A DNA stretch of 64,000 nt, from contig NZ_JAGHQX010000006.1 in assembly GCF_017744095.1 (NCBI RefSeq), positions 1-64,000 of the forward strand, given 5' to 3'. This document shows, piece after piece, positions 25,976 through 33,899 of this stretch (the first letter of the stretch is position 1; each line of letters opens with the position of its first letter). Origin of the DNA: Shimia sp. R10_1. Lineage in GTDB: Bacteria; Pseudomonadota; Alphaproteobacteria; Rhodobacterales; Rhodobacteraceae. The notes beneath the pieces are model-generated. The model saw only the letters and a program-made list of their open reading frames with translations, searched no databases and had not been told where the DNA came from. The translations under genes were made by a program, and so were the position numbers.

Positions 25976-26295
25976 GCAAATAGTCCCTTCTAACAAGGCG
26001 ACGCCCAAGCGCCGCAAGCGCCAATCCGATGAACGGCGCGTGAGTGGTTTAGCCTGGCATTTTGCTGGGTATGGTAGAGTCGGTCGAGCTTTCTGCGAAA
26101 GCATCGGCGTTCGCCCACCGCCTAAAAGACAGCGCCCAAAATAACCATATTAAAACAGTCAGAAAATAGATGCTGCGACTCTTATGACACGTTTTTAAAG
26201 CACCAAACATGTGCGCGCCGCCATACGCTCGCCCAAAAAGAGAAAGCCCCGGCGACACGGCACCGGGGCAAACAAACCGAAAATGCAAACGGGCT
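25976..26295. other. 320-bp region upstream of the TonB receptor gene
   Basis: I see no likely gene. On the leftward strand it holds a terminator for the inositol importer operon (26230-26269), an A/T-rich stretch around 26140-26200 that may contain the receptor promoter, a small hairpin GCTTTC-GCA-GAAAGC (26088-26102) and G/C-rich sequence down to the start. A structured leader is possible but I could not fit a known riboswitch. Confidence 0.5.
26230..26269 (-). terminator. Rho-independent terminator after the inositol importer operon
   Basis: GCCCCGG (26246-26252) pairs with CCGGGGC (26263-26269), and in the leftward direction the stem is followed by a T-rich TTTCTCTTTTTGG tract. Confidence 0.8.
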
Positions 26296-27084
26296 TTAGA
26301 CGGTGCCCCCCAGGCTGTCTTCCAGCGTCACAAGCTCCTGACCACCAGCCATCATATCCTGAAGTTCATCCGGCGTGATTTGCCCGCGCTGTGATGTCCC
26401 AAGGGTCTGCCCACGATTGAGCACGGTAAAGCGATCTCCAACGGCCATCGCATGACGCACATTGTGCGTGATAAAGACAACCGCGACCCCTTGCTTGCGC
26501 ACCTTGTCGATCGTCGCCAAAACATTCGCCGTTTGACGCACGCCAAGCGCGGAAGTCGGCTCATCAAGAATCAAGACCTTTGCGCCAAAATGCACAGCGC
26601 GCGCAATCGCCACGGTCTGACGCTCCCCACCAGACAGAGTGCCAACCGCCTGATCCGGGCCGCGCAGGTTGATGCCCATCTTGCGCATCTCTTCCATGGT
26701 CACCTGATTGGCATAGTCATGGTCGAAGAACTTCATCGGGCCGATTTTCTTGATAGGCTCATTGCCCATGAAGAAATTGCGGCTTACCGACATCAACGGA
26801 ATCATCGCAAGATGCTGGTGCACCGTTGCGATGCCTGCAGCGATCGCATCCCGTGGATCAGCAAAAAACATCTCTTTGCCTTCAAACAGGATCTCACCCT
26901 TGGTGGGTTTGTGCACGCCCGACATCGTCTTGATGAACGTGGACTTGCCAGCGCCATTGTCACCGAGCAGACAGTGACATTCGCCGGGAAAGACATCGAC
27001 AGACACACCCGCCAGTGCGATCACCCGCCCGAAGTGTTTCGCGATATCGTTCATTTGAATGATGGGGGCTTTTTCCGGGTTCAT
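26296..27084 (-). CDS. Sugar ABC importer ATP-binding protein (inositol/FrcA type)
   Basis: A 262-residue single-domain ATPase of the carbohydrate uptake type 2 group, like FrcA and IatA-related proteins rather than the double-domain RbsA. Walker A is LLGDNGAGKST, the signature is LSGGERQTVAIARA, Walker B is VLILDEPTSALG, and the switch histidine is in VFITHNVRHAM. It ends the operon after the permease. Because of the inositol genes next door and the shared operator, the importer probably carries myo-inositol; fructose, mannose or ribose are the alternatives from the family. Confidence 0.88.
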   Translation of the reverse strand: MNPEKAPIIQMNDIAKHFGRVIALAGVSVDVFPGECHCLLGDNGAGKSTFIKTMSGVHKPTKGEILFEGKEMFFADPRDAIAAGIATVHQHLAMIPLMSVSRNFFMGNEPIKKIGPMKFFDHDYANQVTMEEMRKMGINLRGPDQAVGTLSGGERQTVAIARAVHFGAKVLILDEPTSALGVRQTANVLATIDKVRKQGVAVVFITHNVRHAMAVGDRFTVLNRGQTLGTSQRGQITPDELQDMMAGGQELVTLEDSLGGTV

Positions 27085-27085
27085 A

Positions 27086-28210
27086 TCAATGCTCCCCCGT
27101 AATGATGCGACGAATATAGGTGTTCAGGATCACGGCACCCAGCAGGATCACCCCAAGGAACACGCGGAACAACGAGCTTTCTACGCCAGCAAAAAACAGC
27201 CCCTGTTGCACGACCCCGAAAATCAGCGCGCCCAGCGCCGCGCCAATAACCGACCCGTAGCCCCCCGTCAGCAAAGCCCCGCCAATCACAACTGCAATGA
27301 TGGCTTCAAACTCCTTCAGCAATCCGCGATCAGACCCGGCACTGCCAAATTCCATCACCTGACACGTGGCAAACACCGTCGCGCAAAAGGCGGTGAACAT
27401 GAACATCAGAATCTTGACCTTGTTCACCGGGACACCGGAGTTGCGCGCCGCTTCTGCATCGCCTCCTGCGGCGAATATCCAGTTGCCAAAGCGGGTCTTT
27501 GTCAGGATCACATGCCCAATGACCACCAGGACCAACGCCCAGACAATCAGCATTGGCAGCCCGTCCACCACCGGCTGCCCCTTGCGTGTGCCCCGCTCAA
27601 ACACCGCAATAATGCCCGCGTCACCCATCCACTGGAACGCACCGGTGAAGATCTTTCCACCAAAGACAGCCGCCAGCCAATCGCCTTCAGCCACTTCACT
27701 CACACCACCAATGATGGTTTTGCGCTCGATGGTCTGGGGCAAATAAATCGCAAAGCCGCGCAGGATGAACAGAAACGCCAGCGTCACGATAAAGCTCGGC
27801 AGCCCCGTGCGCACGACGATGAACCCATTGAGCGCCCCAATGGAAACAGCAATCACAAACGTCAGAATGATCGCCATCCACACAGGCCAGCCAAGCGTGA
27901 CACTGAAAATCGCGATCAGCATCCCGGCAAAGCCAATCATAGAGCCAACCGAAAGGTCAAACTCCCCAGCAATCATCAGCAGGCAAGCGCCAACAGCGAT
28001 GATCATGAACTGCGCCGAGATCTGGCTCCAATTCATAATGCCCTGACTGTTGAACATGCCGCTGTCAAACGCGAACAAAAGGAAAAAGGTGAACACGGCA
28101 ACGGTGCCGACGATCCCGCCCAGCTCTGGACGGATCAGCGCCTTTCGGAAACGCGAAATTTCCTTGATGCGCTCGTCAGCATTGGCCGTGGGTTGCGTCG
28201 CGTTGGACAT
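27086..28210 (-). CDS. Sugar ABC importer permease (inositol/FrcC type)
   Basis: A 374-residue inner-membrane permease of the ribose/fructose/inositol importer group, with about ten hydrophobic segments. The family motif ISAQFMIIAVGACLLMIAGEFDLSVGSM and the LNGFIVVRTGLPSFIVTLAF stretch are clear in parts. A larger periplasmic loop near residues 160-210 is normal for FrcC-like members. It overlaps no gene but lies 1 base from the ATPase start, and it follows the binding-protein gene after a hairpin. Confidence 0.88.
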   Translation of the reverse strand: MSNATQPTANADERIKEISRFRKALIRPELGGIVGTVAVFTFFLLFAFDSGMFNSQGIMNWSQISAQFMIIAVGACLLMIAGEFDLSVGSMIGFAGMLIAIFSVTLGWPVWMAIILTFVIAVSIGALNGFIVVRTGLPSFIVTLAFLFILRGFAIYLPQTIERKTIIGGVSEVAEGDWLAAVFGGKIFTGAFQWMGDAGIIAVFERGTRKGQPVVDGLPMLIVWALVLVVIGHVILTKTRFGNWIFAAGGDAEAARNSGVPVNKVKILMFMFTAFCATVFATCQVMEFGSAGSDRGLLKEFEAIIAVVIGGALLTGGYGSVIGAALGALIFGVVQQGLFFAGVESSLFRVFLGVILLGAVILNTYIRRIITGEH

Positions 28211-28263
28211 GCGACATCTCCCATCTGCTAAAGATTTGGATTGGATTTTATAGAGAGGGCGGA

Positions 28264-28286
28264 GGGCGCCGAACCAAAAGGCGCCC
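28264..28286 (-). other. Intercistronic hairpin between binding-protein and permease genes
   Basis: GGGCGCC and GGCGCCC form a perfect 7-bp stem with a 9-base loop, the same arrangement as at 20183-20208 in the other importer operon. It probably tunes the ratio of binding protein to permease. Confidence 0.5.
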
Positions 28287-28316
28287 CTCGCCAGACGTCG
28301 ATATCAACCGTACGGC

Positions 28317-29267
28317 TTAGCGATACTCGCCCGCAAAGGCTTCGACTTTTTCAAGACCGTCAGCTGTCACAAAGCCAGGCCCGGAGTTGATGTTGTTGCC
28401 CGGCAGGACGCCAAAGCGGTGGTAGTTGGTCAACACAACAACGGGCAGATACGCCTGCAAGAAGGGCTGCTGATCAATGCCCCAATTGATGACACCCGCC
28501 TTGATGCCTTTCACAATCTCTTCGCCAAGATCGAAAGTACCAAAGTAAATATCGCCGGCCATGCCATTCTCATCCAACGCCAAAAGGGTTGGATCCGCAG
28601 ATGTCGGGCCAAGTGTCAGCACCGCATCCGTGTCTGGGTTGGAGTTCAGATAGGCCAGCACACGGTTTTTGATCTCGGCAGGGTCCTGCCCGCTGTCAAT
28701 CATCTGATCGCCCAGATCGATCCCCAGACCATCGGCAAACCCCTGACAGCGCTCAGTAGAAGACGGAGACGAAATATAGTGGTTCACACAGAGGAAGCTG
28801 CCCACGCCATCGCCCTTGGCGCGCAGACCAGCGGCGTAACCCGCGTCATACTCTGGCTGCCCAACATACATCAGCGCACCAACTTCACGAGCCTGATCGG
28901 GCGTCCCGGAATTCATGATGATCACGTCAACGCCACTGTCCACAGCCGCACGGATCGGGCCAGACAACACATCATAGTCGCTCAGCGTGGTGATGATCCC
29001 ATTGGGGGCAGACGCCGCCGCTTGCTCAATGATGCGCGCCATATCCGCCAAATCGCCCGTGGGCGGATTGCGATATTCCACGTCAACGCCCATCTGGTCC
29101 CCGGCCAGAGCGATGCCGTTCTTGATGGTGTTCCACCAGCTGTCACTGTCCGGCGCGTGGCTTACGAGAATGTATTTTTCCCCTTCTGCCGCGGCCGTAT
29201 TGGCCAGAGCAAATGGCGCTGCAACAACAGCCGCTGCCAAAGCCAGCTTCTTACTAAATGAAGTCAT
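28317..29267 (-). CDS. Periplasmic sugar/inositol-binding protein of ABC importer
   Basis: A 316-residue type 1 periplasmic binding protein (ribose/LacI-like fold). The signal peptide runs from MTSFSKKLALAAAVVAAPF to about TAAAEG. Ligand-contact segments include SHAPDSDSWWNTIKNG, IIMNSGTPDQARE and FGTFDLGEEIVKGI. It is the first gene of the leftward importer operon, divergent from a LacI regulator with a TTGCAACCGGTTGCAA operator between them. The same operator precedes iolD, so myo-inositol or a stereoisomer is the best ligand guess. Confidence 0.88.
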   Translation of the reverse strand: MTSFSKKLALAAAVVAAPFALANTAAAEGEKYILVSHAPDSDSWWNTIKNGIALAGDQMGVDVEYRNPPTGDLADMARIIEQAAASAPNGIITTLSDYDVLSGPIRAAVDSGVDVIIMNSGTPDQAREVGALMYVGQPEYDAGYAAGLRAKGDGVGSFLCVNHYISSPSSTERCQGFADGLGIDLGDQMIDSGQDPAEIKNRVLAYLNSNPDTDAVLTLGPTSADPTLLALDENGMAGDIYFGTFDLGEEIVKGIKAGVINWGIDQQPFLQAYLPVVVLTNYHRFGVLPGNNINSGPGFVTADGLEKVEAFAGEYR

Positions 29268-29355
29268 GTTTTCCTCCCAATATCACGTCTTCATGGCACG
29301 CAGGCGGCTCCTCCCCGCCTTCTCCAAGTAAAGTTAAAGCACAGGCCAATTCATT

Positions 29356-29371
29356 TTGCAACCGGTTGCAA
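29356..29371. promoter_or_regulatory. LacI-type operator TTGCAACCGGTTGCAA (copy 1)
   Basis: A perfect 16-bp palindrome with central CG between the binding-protein gene (89 bp to its start) and the LacI gene (80 bp to its start). An identical core occurs at 33796-33813 in front of iolD. Confidence 0.85.
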
Positions 29372-29451
29372 TTTTTGCCCGGTCATTTCATGCTGCACGC
29401 ATGCAAAAATCAGAGTAGACACCCCAAAACACCAAACCGGGACGCACAGAC

Positions 29452-30462
29452 ATGACCGTGACACTGAAAGAGGTTGCTGAACGCGCGGGGGTATCCCGAT
29501 CAGCAGTGTCGCGCACATTCACCGACGGGGCCTCTGTCTCTGACAAAATGCGGCGCAAAGTGGAAAAAGCTGCGCGAGAACTCGGCTACAGCCCAAACGC
29601 GCTGGCCTCCTCGCTCACCACGGGGCGCACCAAACTCATTGGCCTTGTGTCCAACAACTTTCACAACCCGATCTTTCTGCAAGTGTTTGATCTCTTCACA
29701 CGTGGCCTACAGGAGCGCGGCTTGCGCCCGCTGCTGGTCAACCTCACGGACGAGATAGACCCAGAAAATTCTGTGCGCATGTTGCGACAATATTCCGTGG
29801 ATGGCGTCGTCGTTGCCTCCTCCACCCTGCCACCCGGTTTTGCCAAGGCGTTCCGGGATGCTGGCGTGCCTGTCGTGCACTCCTTTGGTCGCGCAACCTC
29901 CACCCCGCAAGTGCATGTGGTGGGGGTCGACAACGCAGAATGCGGACGTATGGCCGCGCGTGAATTGGTCGGACGCGGCTATCAACACATTGGTTTTATG
30001 GGCGGACCGGAAAACGCGACCTCGACGCAAGATCGCTTTGCCGGGTTCATGTCTGAAATGGCAGCGCACCCAGAGATAAAGGTCAGCCACTCCTACGCAG
30101 ATCAATATTCCTTTGATGCCGGACGCCGTGAAATGCTGCGCCTATTGGAAAAGCCACACGCTGAAGCGTTCTTCTGCGGAGATGATGTGCTGTCCATCGG
30201 CGCGCTTTCCGCAATCAGTGACAGCGGGCTGTCCTGCCCTGACGATGTTGGTCTAATCGGCCTAAACGATATGGAAATGGCACGGTGGGAAAACATCAAC
30301 CTCACCACCATACACCAACCCATTCGCCAGATTGTGACCTCTTCCATAGAGTTGATGGTGGCGATGCTGGATGAACCGCAGCGTTATCCAGAAACGCGGA
30401 TCTTCCCCTGCTCGGTGGTAGAGCGCGGCACATTGCGCCGTACCCCAAATCCTTCGTTCTAA
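29452..30462 (+). CDS. LacI-family regulator, probable repressor of inositol genes
   Basis: A 336-residue LacI-type protein. The helix-turn-helix TLKEVAERAGVSRSAVSRTF (residues 4-23) and hinge YSPNALASSL are followed by a sugar-binding-protein-like domain (GLVSNNFHNPIFLQVFD onward). It is divergent from the importer operon and convergent with the iol dehydrogenase gene. The palindrome TTGCAACCGGTTGCAA in its own promoter and again before iolD fits a repressor of both units. Rhizobial inositol genes are usually under an RpiR-type IolR, so a LacI protein in this role would be a replacement. Function is inferred from operator placement. Confidence 0.87.
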   Translation: MTVTLKEVAERAGVSRSAVSRTFTDGASVSDKMRRKVEKAARELGYSPNALASSLTTGRTKLIGLVSNNFHNPIFLQVFDLFTRGLQERGLRPLLVNLTDEIDPENSVRMLRQYSVDGVVVASSTLPPGFAKAFRDAGVPVVHSFGRATSTPQVHVVGVDNAECGRMAARELVGRGYQHIGFMGGPENATSTQDRFAGFMSEMAAHPEIKVSHSYADQYSFDAGRREMLRLLEKPHAEAFFCGDDVLSIGALSAISDSGLSCPDDVGLIGLNDMEMARWENINLTTIHQPIRQIVTSSIELMVAMLDEPQRYPETRIFPCSVVERGTLRRTPNPSF

Positions 30463-30502
30463 ATGTGAACTGGGCTCTCGCTAAACCTTCATTATCAGCC
30501 GC

Positions 30503-31636
30503 TTATCTAAACATCGGCGGTCGCGCATCCAACCATACCCCGCCGTCTTTGGCAGAGGCCACAGCTGTATACACCGCCGCCATGGAGCGCACCCCAGCCG
30601 CAGCATCAGGCAACCCATCACGCGCTTCGCCCGCTATCGCATCCGCCAAATCACAATAGATATTGGCCACTGCGAGCGGGAAGCCTTCTGGATGGGCAAT
30701 TGCCACGCGACTGAGCCGTTGCGCATCTTCGCAAAGACCGGCTTCGCCTTTTTCGATCACCTGCGTACGCCCACCTACTGGCGTGTAAATCAGTTGGTTT
30801 GGCTGTTCTGACGCCCAGCGCAAACCACCCGTTTCCCCAAAGACTTGGATGTCAAAACCATGCTGGCGCCCAATGGCAACAGATGAGGTCCAGAGCCGGC
30901 CCACCGTGCCACCCATCATACGGAAATTCACCATGGCGTCATCTTCCAACTCTCTGCTGGAAATGGTCGAAGCAAAATCAGCTGACAGCCGTTCCACTTC
31001 ATCATCCGCAATGAAGCTCGCCATATGCAAAGCATGAATCCCGCAATCCGCAAACTGCCCAGACACACCAGCCATCGCGGGATCATAGCGCCAGCGCACC
31101 CGAGGATTGTCCGCATCCGTGGCATCGCCATGGTGACCGTGGCTGAAGTTCGTCACCACCAGTCGCACCTTGCCGATCTCCCCCGCCCGCACCATCGCAC
31201 GGGCTTGGCGCACCATCGGATATGCCGAATAGCAATAGTTCACCGCGCAGATCTTGCCTGAGGCCTTGGCGATTTTGACAATCTCTTCGCCTTCCTCAAC
31301 GGTCATGGTCATCGGCTTTTCGCACAGCACGTTAAACCCTGCCTCAAGAAAAGATTTGGTGATCTCAAAATGCGTGGCGTTTGGGGTCGCGATCGTCACC
31401 AAATCTATGCGATCGTCCCTGTCGCTTTCACCAGCCAACATTTCCGTCCAGTCGCCATAAGCGCGGTCCGCTGCAATACCAAGCCGCTGCGCATACGCCC
31501 GCCCGACGTCGGGCCGATGGTCCAACGCCCCAGCCGCAAATTCAAAGCGACCATCCGCGAGCGCACCCAACCTATGCGCTGGCCCAATCTGGCTGCCCTC
31601 GCCACCGCCAATCATACCCCATTTGAACGTTGTCAT
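30503..31636 (-). CDS. Gfo/Idh/MocA dehydrogenase, inositol-dehydrogenase-like (first copy)
   Basis: A 377-residue NAD(P)-dependent dehydrogenase. The Rossmann motif is KWGMIGGGEGSQIGPAHR and the catalytic lysine lies in NVLCEKPMTM. The C-terminal domain has GQFADCGIHALHMASFI, with the histidine-containing stretch of the family. It is downstream of iolE in a leftward operon, separated by a gap with the 11-bp repeat (copy B). It probably oxidises an inositol stereoisomer or its derivative; which of the two dehydrogenases here is the main myo-inositol 2-dehydrogenase cannot be told. Confidence 0.83.
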   Translation of the reverse strand: MTTFKWGMIGGGEGSQIGPAHRLGALADGRFEFAAGALDHRPDVGRAYAQRLGIAADRAYGDWTEMLAGESDRDDRIDLVTIATPNATHFEITKSFLEAGFNVLCEKPMTMTVEEGEEIVKIAKASGKICAVNYCYSAYPMVRQARAMVRAGEIGKVRLVVTNFSHGHHGDATDADNPRVRWRYDPAMAGVSGQFADCGIHALHMASFIADDEVERLSADFASTISSRELEDDAMVNFRMMGGTVGRLWTSSVAIGRQHGFDIQVFGETGGLRWASEQPNQLIYTPVGGRTQVIEKGEAGLCEDAQRLSRVAIAHPEGFPLAVANIYCDLADAIAGEARDGLPDAAAGVRSMAAVYTAVASAKDGGVWLDARPPMFR

Positions 31637-31674
31637 GAGCCTGTCTCCTCCTCATGAAGCCACCGAAGATGCGC

Positions 31675-31751
31675 CGGAAGTAGACCGACGATGCACCTCC
31701 GCAATACTGTCGCGTTACCGACGTGATACAGATGCGATACCGACGCCGTTT
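31675..31751. repeat. 11-bp phased repeat, copy B
   Basis: At least six consecutive 11-mers from 31686: CGACGATGCAC, CTCCGCAATAC, TGTCGCGTTAC, CGACGTGATAC, AGATGCGATAC and CGACGCCGTTT; a weaker unit may start at 31675. The last base overlaps the stop codon of iolE. It is the longest of the three copies in the window. Confidence 0.8.
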
Positions 31752-32644
31752 TAGGTGAAACCGATGCGCTCCAAATAGGTTCGGTTTTTGCGTGCATCGC
31801 CGACCGGATCCGGATCCAACAGCGGGTCACAGTCCTGCTCAACCGTGCACCAGCCTTCAAACCCAGCGTCCACAAGCACCTGTCGCACGGCCGGGAAATC
31901 TACATCCCCATCGCCCAAGTTACAGAAAATCCCCTGCCCGCATGCATCATAAAACCCAGTGCGATTGGCAATCACCTCTGCCTTCACCTTGGGGTCTATG
32001 TCTTTGAAATGCATATAAGAAATGCGGTCGATATGTGTCTTCATGAAAGCAACCGGATCAAAGCCCGCGTAAGAATGGTGCCCGGTGTCAAAACAGATCT
32101 TCAACAGGCTTTCATCGACTTCACTGAGCAATCTTTCAAGCTCTGGCTCAAAGTCCATGAACCCGGCAGCATGTGCATGGATGCCGACTGTCAGACCATA
32201 CTCTTCCACCCCAATCCGCGCCGACTCTGCGATACGATTCCGAAACGCTGTCCATTCCGCCTTGTCCATCTGCTCAGCCTCACCCGCGCGCCCCGCCGTC
32301 GGTGCTCGGCGTGGTGAAATTGAATCAATTAAAACAAGATGTTGCGCACCATGCGCCTTCAGCGCTTTGGCTGTACGATGGGTGGCATCCAGCACATCCT
32401 CCCAGGCATTCGGGTCATGATAGGCCCGGAAAACCACACCGCCAATCAGCTCCAAATCATGCTCCGCCAAAGCCTCCGAAAGCAGTGACGGATCTTCGGG
32501 CATAAAACCAACCGGGCCCAGTTCGATCCCTTTGTAGCCCGCCTCAGCGCATTGCTTTAAAACAGTTTTCCAGCTTGGATTGCGGTCATCTTCCGCAAAC
32601 TCGACACCCCAGGAACAGGGCGCATTGCCAATTCTCATCGCCAT
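31751..32644 (-). CDS. iolE: Myo-inosose-2 dehydratase-like TIM-barrel protein
   Basis: A 297-residue xylose-isomerase-like TIM barrel that would remove water from 2-keto-myo-inositol to give the trihydroxycyclohexane-dione that IolD opens. The N-terminus RIGNAPCSWGVEFAEDD is characteristic of IolE. Likely metal-site and active-site regions are YKGIELGPVGFMP, VGIHAHAAGFMDFE, CFDTGHHSYAGFDP and YMHFKDIDPKV near the C-terminal strands. It lies between the two Gfo/Idh dehydrogenases. A GAGTGAGA ribosome site precedes the ATG. Confidence 0.88.
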   Translation of the reverse strand: MAMRIGNAPCSWGVEFAEDDRNPSWKTVLKQCAEAGYKGIELGPVGFMPEDPSLLSEALAEHDLELIGGVVFRAYHDPNAWEDVLDATHRTAKALKAHGAQHLVLIDSISPRRAPTAGRAGEAEQMDKAEWTAFRNRIAESARIGVEEYGLTVGIHAHAAGFMDFEPELERLLSEVDESLLKICFDTGHHSYAGFDPVAFMKTHIDRISYMHFKDIDPKVKAEVIANRTGFYDACGQGIFCNLGDGDVDFPAVRQVLVDAGFEGWCTVEQDCDPLLDPDPVGDARKNRTYLERIGFT

Positions 32645-32664
32645 CTTGCTCTCACTCCGAAAAT

Positions 32665-33768
32665 TCAGAAGCTGTTGACATCTTGCCAGCTTTTGGCGGC
32701 ATCAGATGCCAAAGCTGCCGCGATCACGCGGTTTACTTCATGCCCATCACGGAAGGTTGGCCATTGGGCGTTCCCTGCCTCAATCGCGCGCAGGAAATCC
32801 CGCGCCTCAATAATAATCTGGTCCTGATACCCAGTCCCATGACCCGGTCCCTGACAGAACGCTTCATAGTCCGGATGCGCCGGCCCAGTCAGCACCTTCA
32901 CAAACCCGCGCGTCGCCTCCGGCCCCTCCATCCGATAGAGCCACAGCGCGTTTTGATCTTCCTGATCAAATCGGATCGCACCTTTTGTTCCCGTAATTTC
33001 ATAAGCATAGCCCATCTTTCGCCCGGTCGAGATACGTGAGAAATACATGTGACCCATCGCGCCATTTTCGAAGCGACACATAAGCTGGGCGTGATCATCA
33101 TTGGTCACGCGCCCACCGGGCCGCTCTGCATGCACTGTCTCGATCTCTCCGATGACTTTGGCAATTGGTCCCATCAACGCCAAAGCCGCGTTGACCATAT
33201 GTGGCGCCAGATCCCCCATTGTGCCATTGGCCATCCCCGTGGTGCGCCACGTCGCTGGCGCACTTGGATCCGCATAAAAATCCTCGGTGTGCTCCCCCCG
33301 GAACCAGGTGATATCCCCGATCGCACCTTCAGCAATCAGCTTACGTGCAAACTGTGTTGCTGGGGTCCGCACATAGTTAAAGCCAACCATGTTAACGACA
33401 TCAGCCGCATCTGCAGCGGCCATCATCGCGGCGCTGTCATCGATAGAGGCGCCGAGCGGCTTTTCACAAAAGACAGGTTTGCCAAGGGAAAACGCCGCTT
33501 CAGCTATTTCCCGATGTGTCTCTTGCGGGGTCGCAATCACGATCGCCTCGACCCTTGGGTCCTCAACCAATGCGCGCCAGTCCGCCGTGCCGCGCGCAAA
33601 CCCATAGGCGCAGCGATACCGCTCCGCGCTCTCAGCGCTCGACGCACAGACCATCTCAAGCCGGGGACGCAGGGTTGTGTTAAACACGGCCCCCACAGCA
33701 GACATGGCAACCGCATGCGCTTTGCCCATGTAGCCGCCGCCACATATTCCAATACCAATCTCTGTCAC
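32665..33768 (-). CDS. iolG: Gfo/Idh/MocA dehydrogenase, inositol-dehydrogenase-like (second copy)
   Basis: A 367-residue NAD(P)-dependent dehydrogenase. I chose the GTG at 33768 because GGAG lies 8 bases before it and the chain then begins MTEIGIGICGGGYMGKAHA, the Rossmann motif; the ATG at 33885 would run through the operator. The EKP motif is PVFCEKPLGASID. It is first in the leftward operon, directly behind the TTGCAACCGGTTGCAA operator and divergent from iolD. By position it is the better candidate for the inositol 2-dehydrogenase, but substrate assignment within this family from sequence is weak. Confidence 0.82.
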   Translation of the reverse strand: MTEIGIGICGGGYMGKAHAVAMSAVGAVFNTTLRPRLEMVCASSAESAERYRCAYGFARGTADWRALVEDPRVEAIVIATPQETHREIAEAAFSLGKPVFCEKPLGASIDDSAAMMAAADAADVVNMVGFNYVRTPATQFARKLIAEGAIGDITWFRGEHTEDFYADPSAPATWRTTGMANGTMGDLAPHMVNAALALMGPIAKVIGEIETVHAERPGGRVTNDDHAQLMCRFENGAMGHMYFSRISTGRKMGYAYEITGTKGAIRFDQEDQNALWLYRMEGPEATRGFVKVLTGPAHPDYEAFCQGPGHGTGYQDQIIIEARDFLRAIEAGNAQWPTFRDGHEVNRVIAAALASDAAKSWQDVNSF

Positions 33769-33795
33769 CGCGTCCGCTCCGTGTCTGAAATTCAA

Positions 33796-33813
33796 TTTGC
33801 AACCGGTTGCAAA
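33796..33813. promoter_or_regulatory. LacI-type operator TTTGCAACCGGTTGCAAA (copy 2)
   Basis: A perfect 18-bp palindrome in the divergent promoter between the iolG-like gene (28 bp to its GTG) and iolD (87 bp to its ATG). Its core equals the operator at 29356-29371, so one LacI protein should coordinate uptake and both catabolic arms. Confidence 0.87.
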
Positions 33814-33849
33814 ACTTGTATCGTGGGAATCGAAAGCTCGCAAGCTGCA

Positions 33850-33876
33850 TTCGAGGAAGGCCACCATTTCCTCGAA
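33850..33876. promoter_or_regulatory. Perfect inverted repeat in the iolD leader
   Basis: TTCGAGGAA and TTCCTCGAA form 9-bp arms with a 9-base spacer, 24 bp before the iolD start. The GGAA and TTCC halves recall the GGAA-N6-TTCC site reported for RpiR-type IolR in rhizobia, but the spacing differs. It may be a second operator or a leader hairpin. Confidence 0.5.
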
Positions 33877-33899
33877 AATCTCCAAAAGGTTCGCGCCCC

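Noticed and set aside
25990..26110. Cobalamin riboswitch in the TonB receptor leader
   Set aside because: GCCAGGCTAAACC on the leftward strand recalls the B12 box, but the other conserved riboswitch blocks could not be found in order, so the match is too weak to report as a feature.
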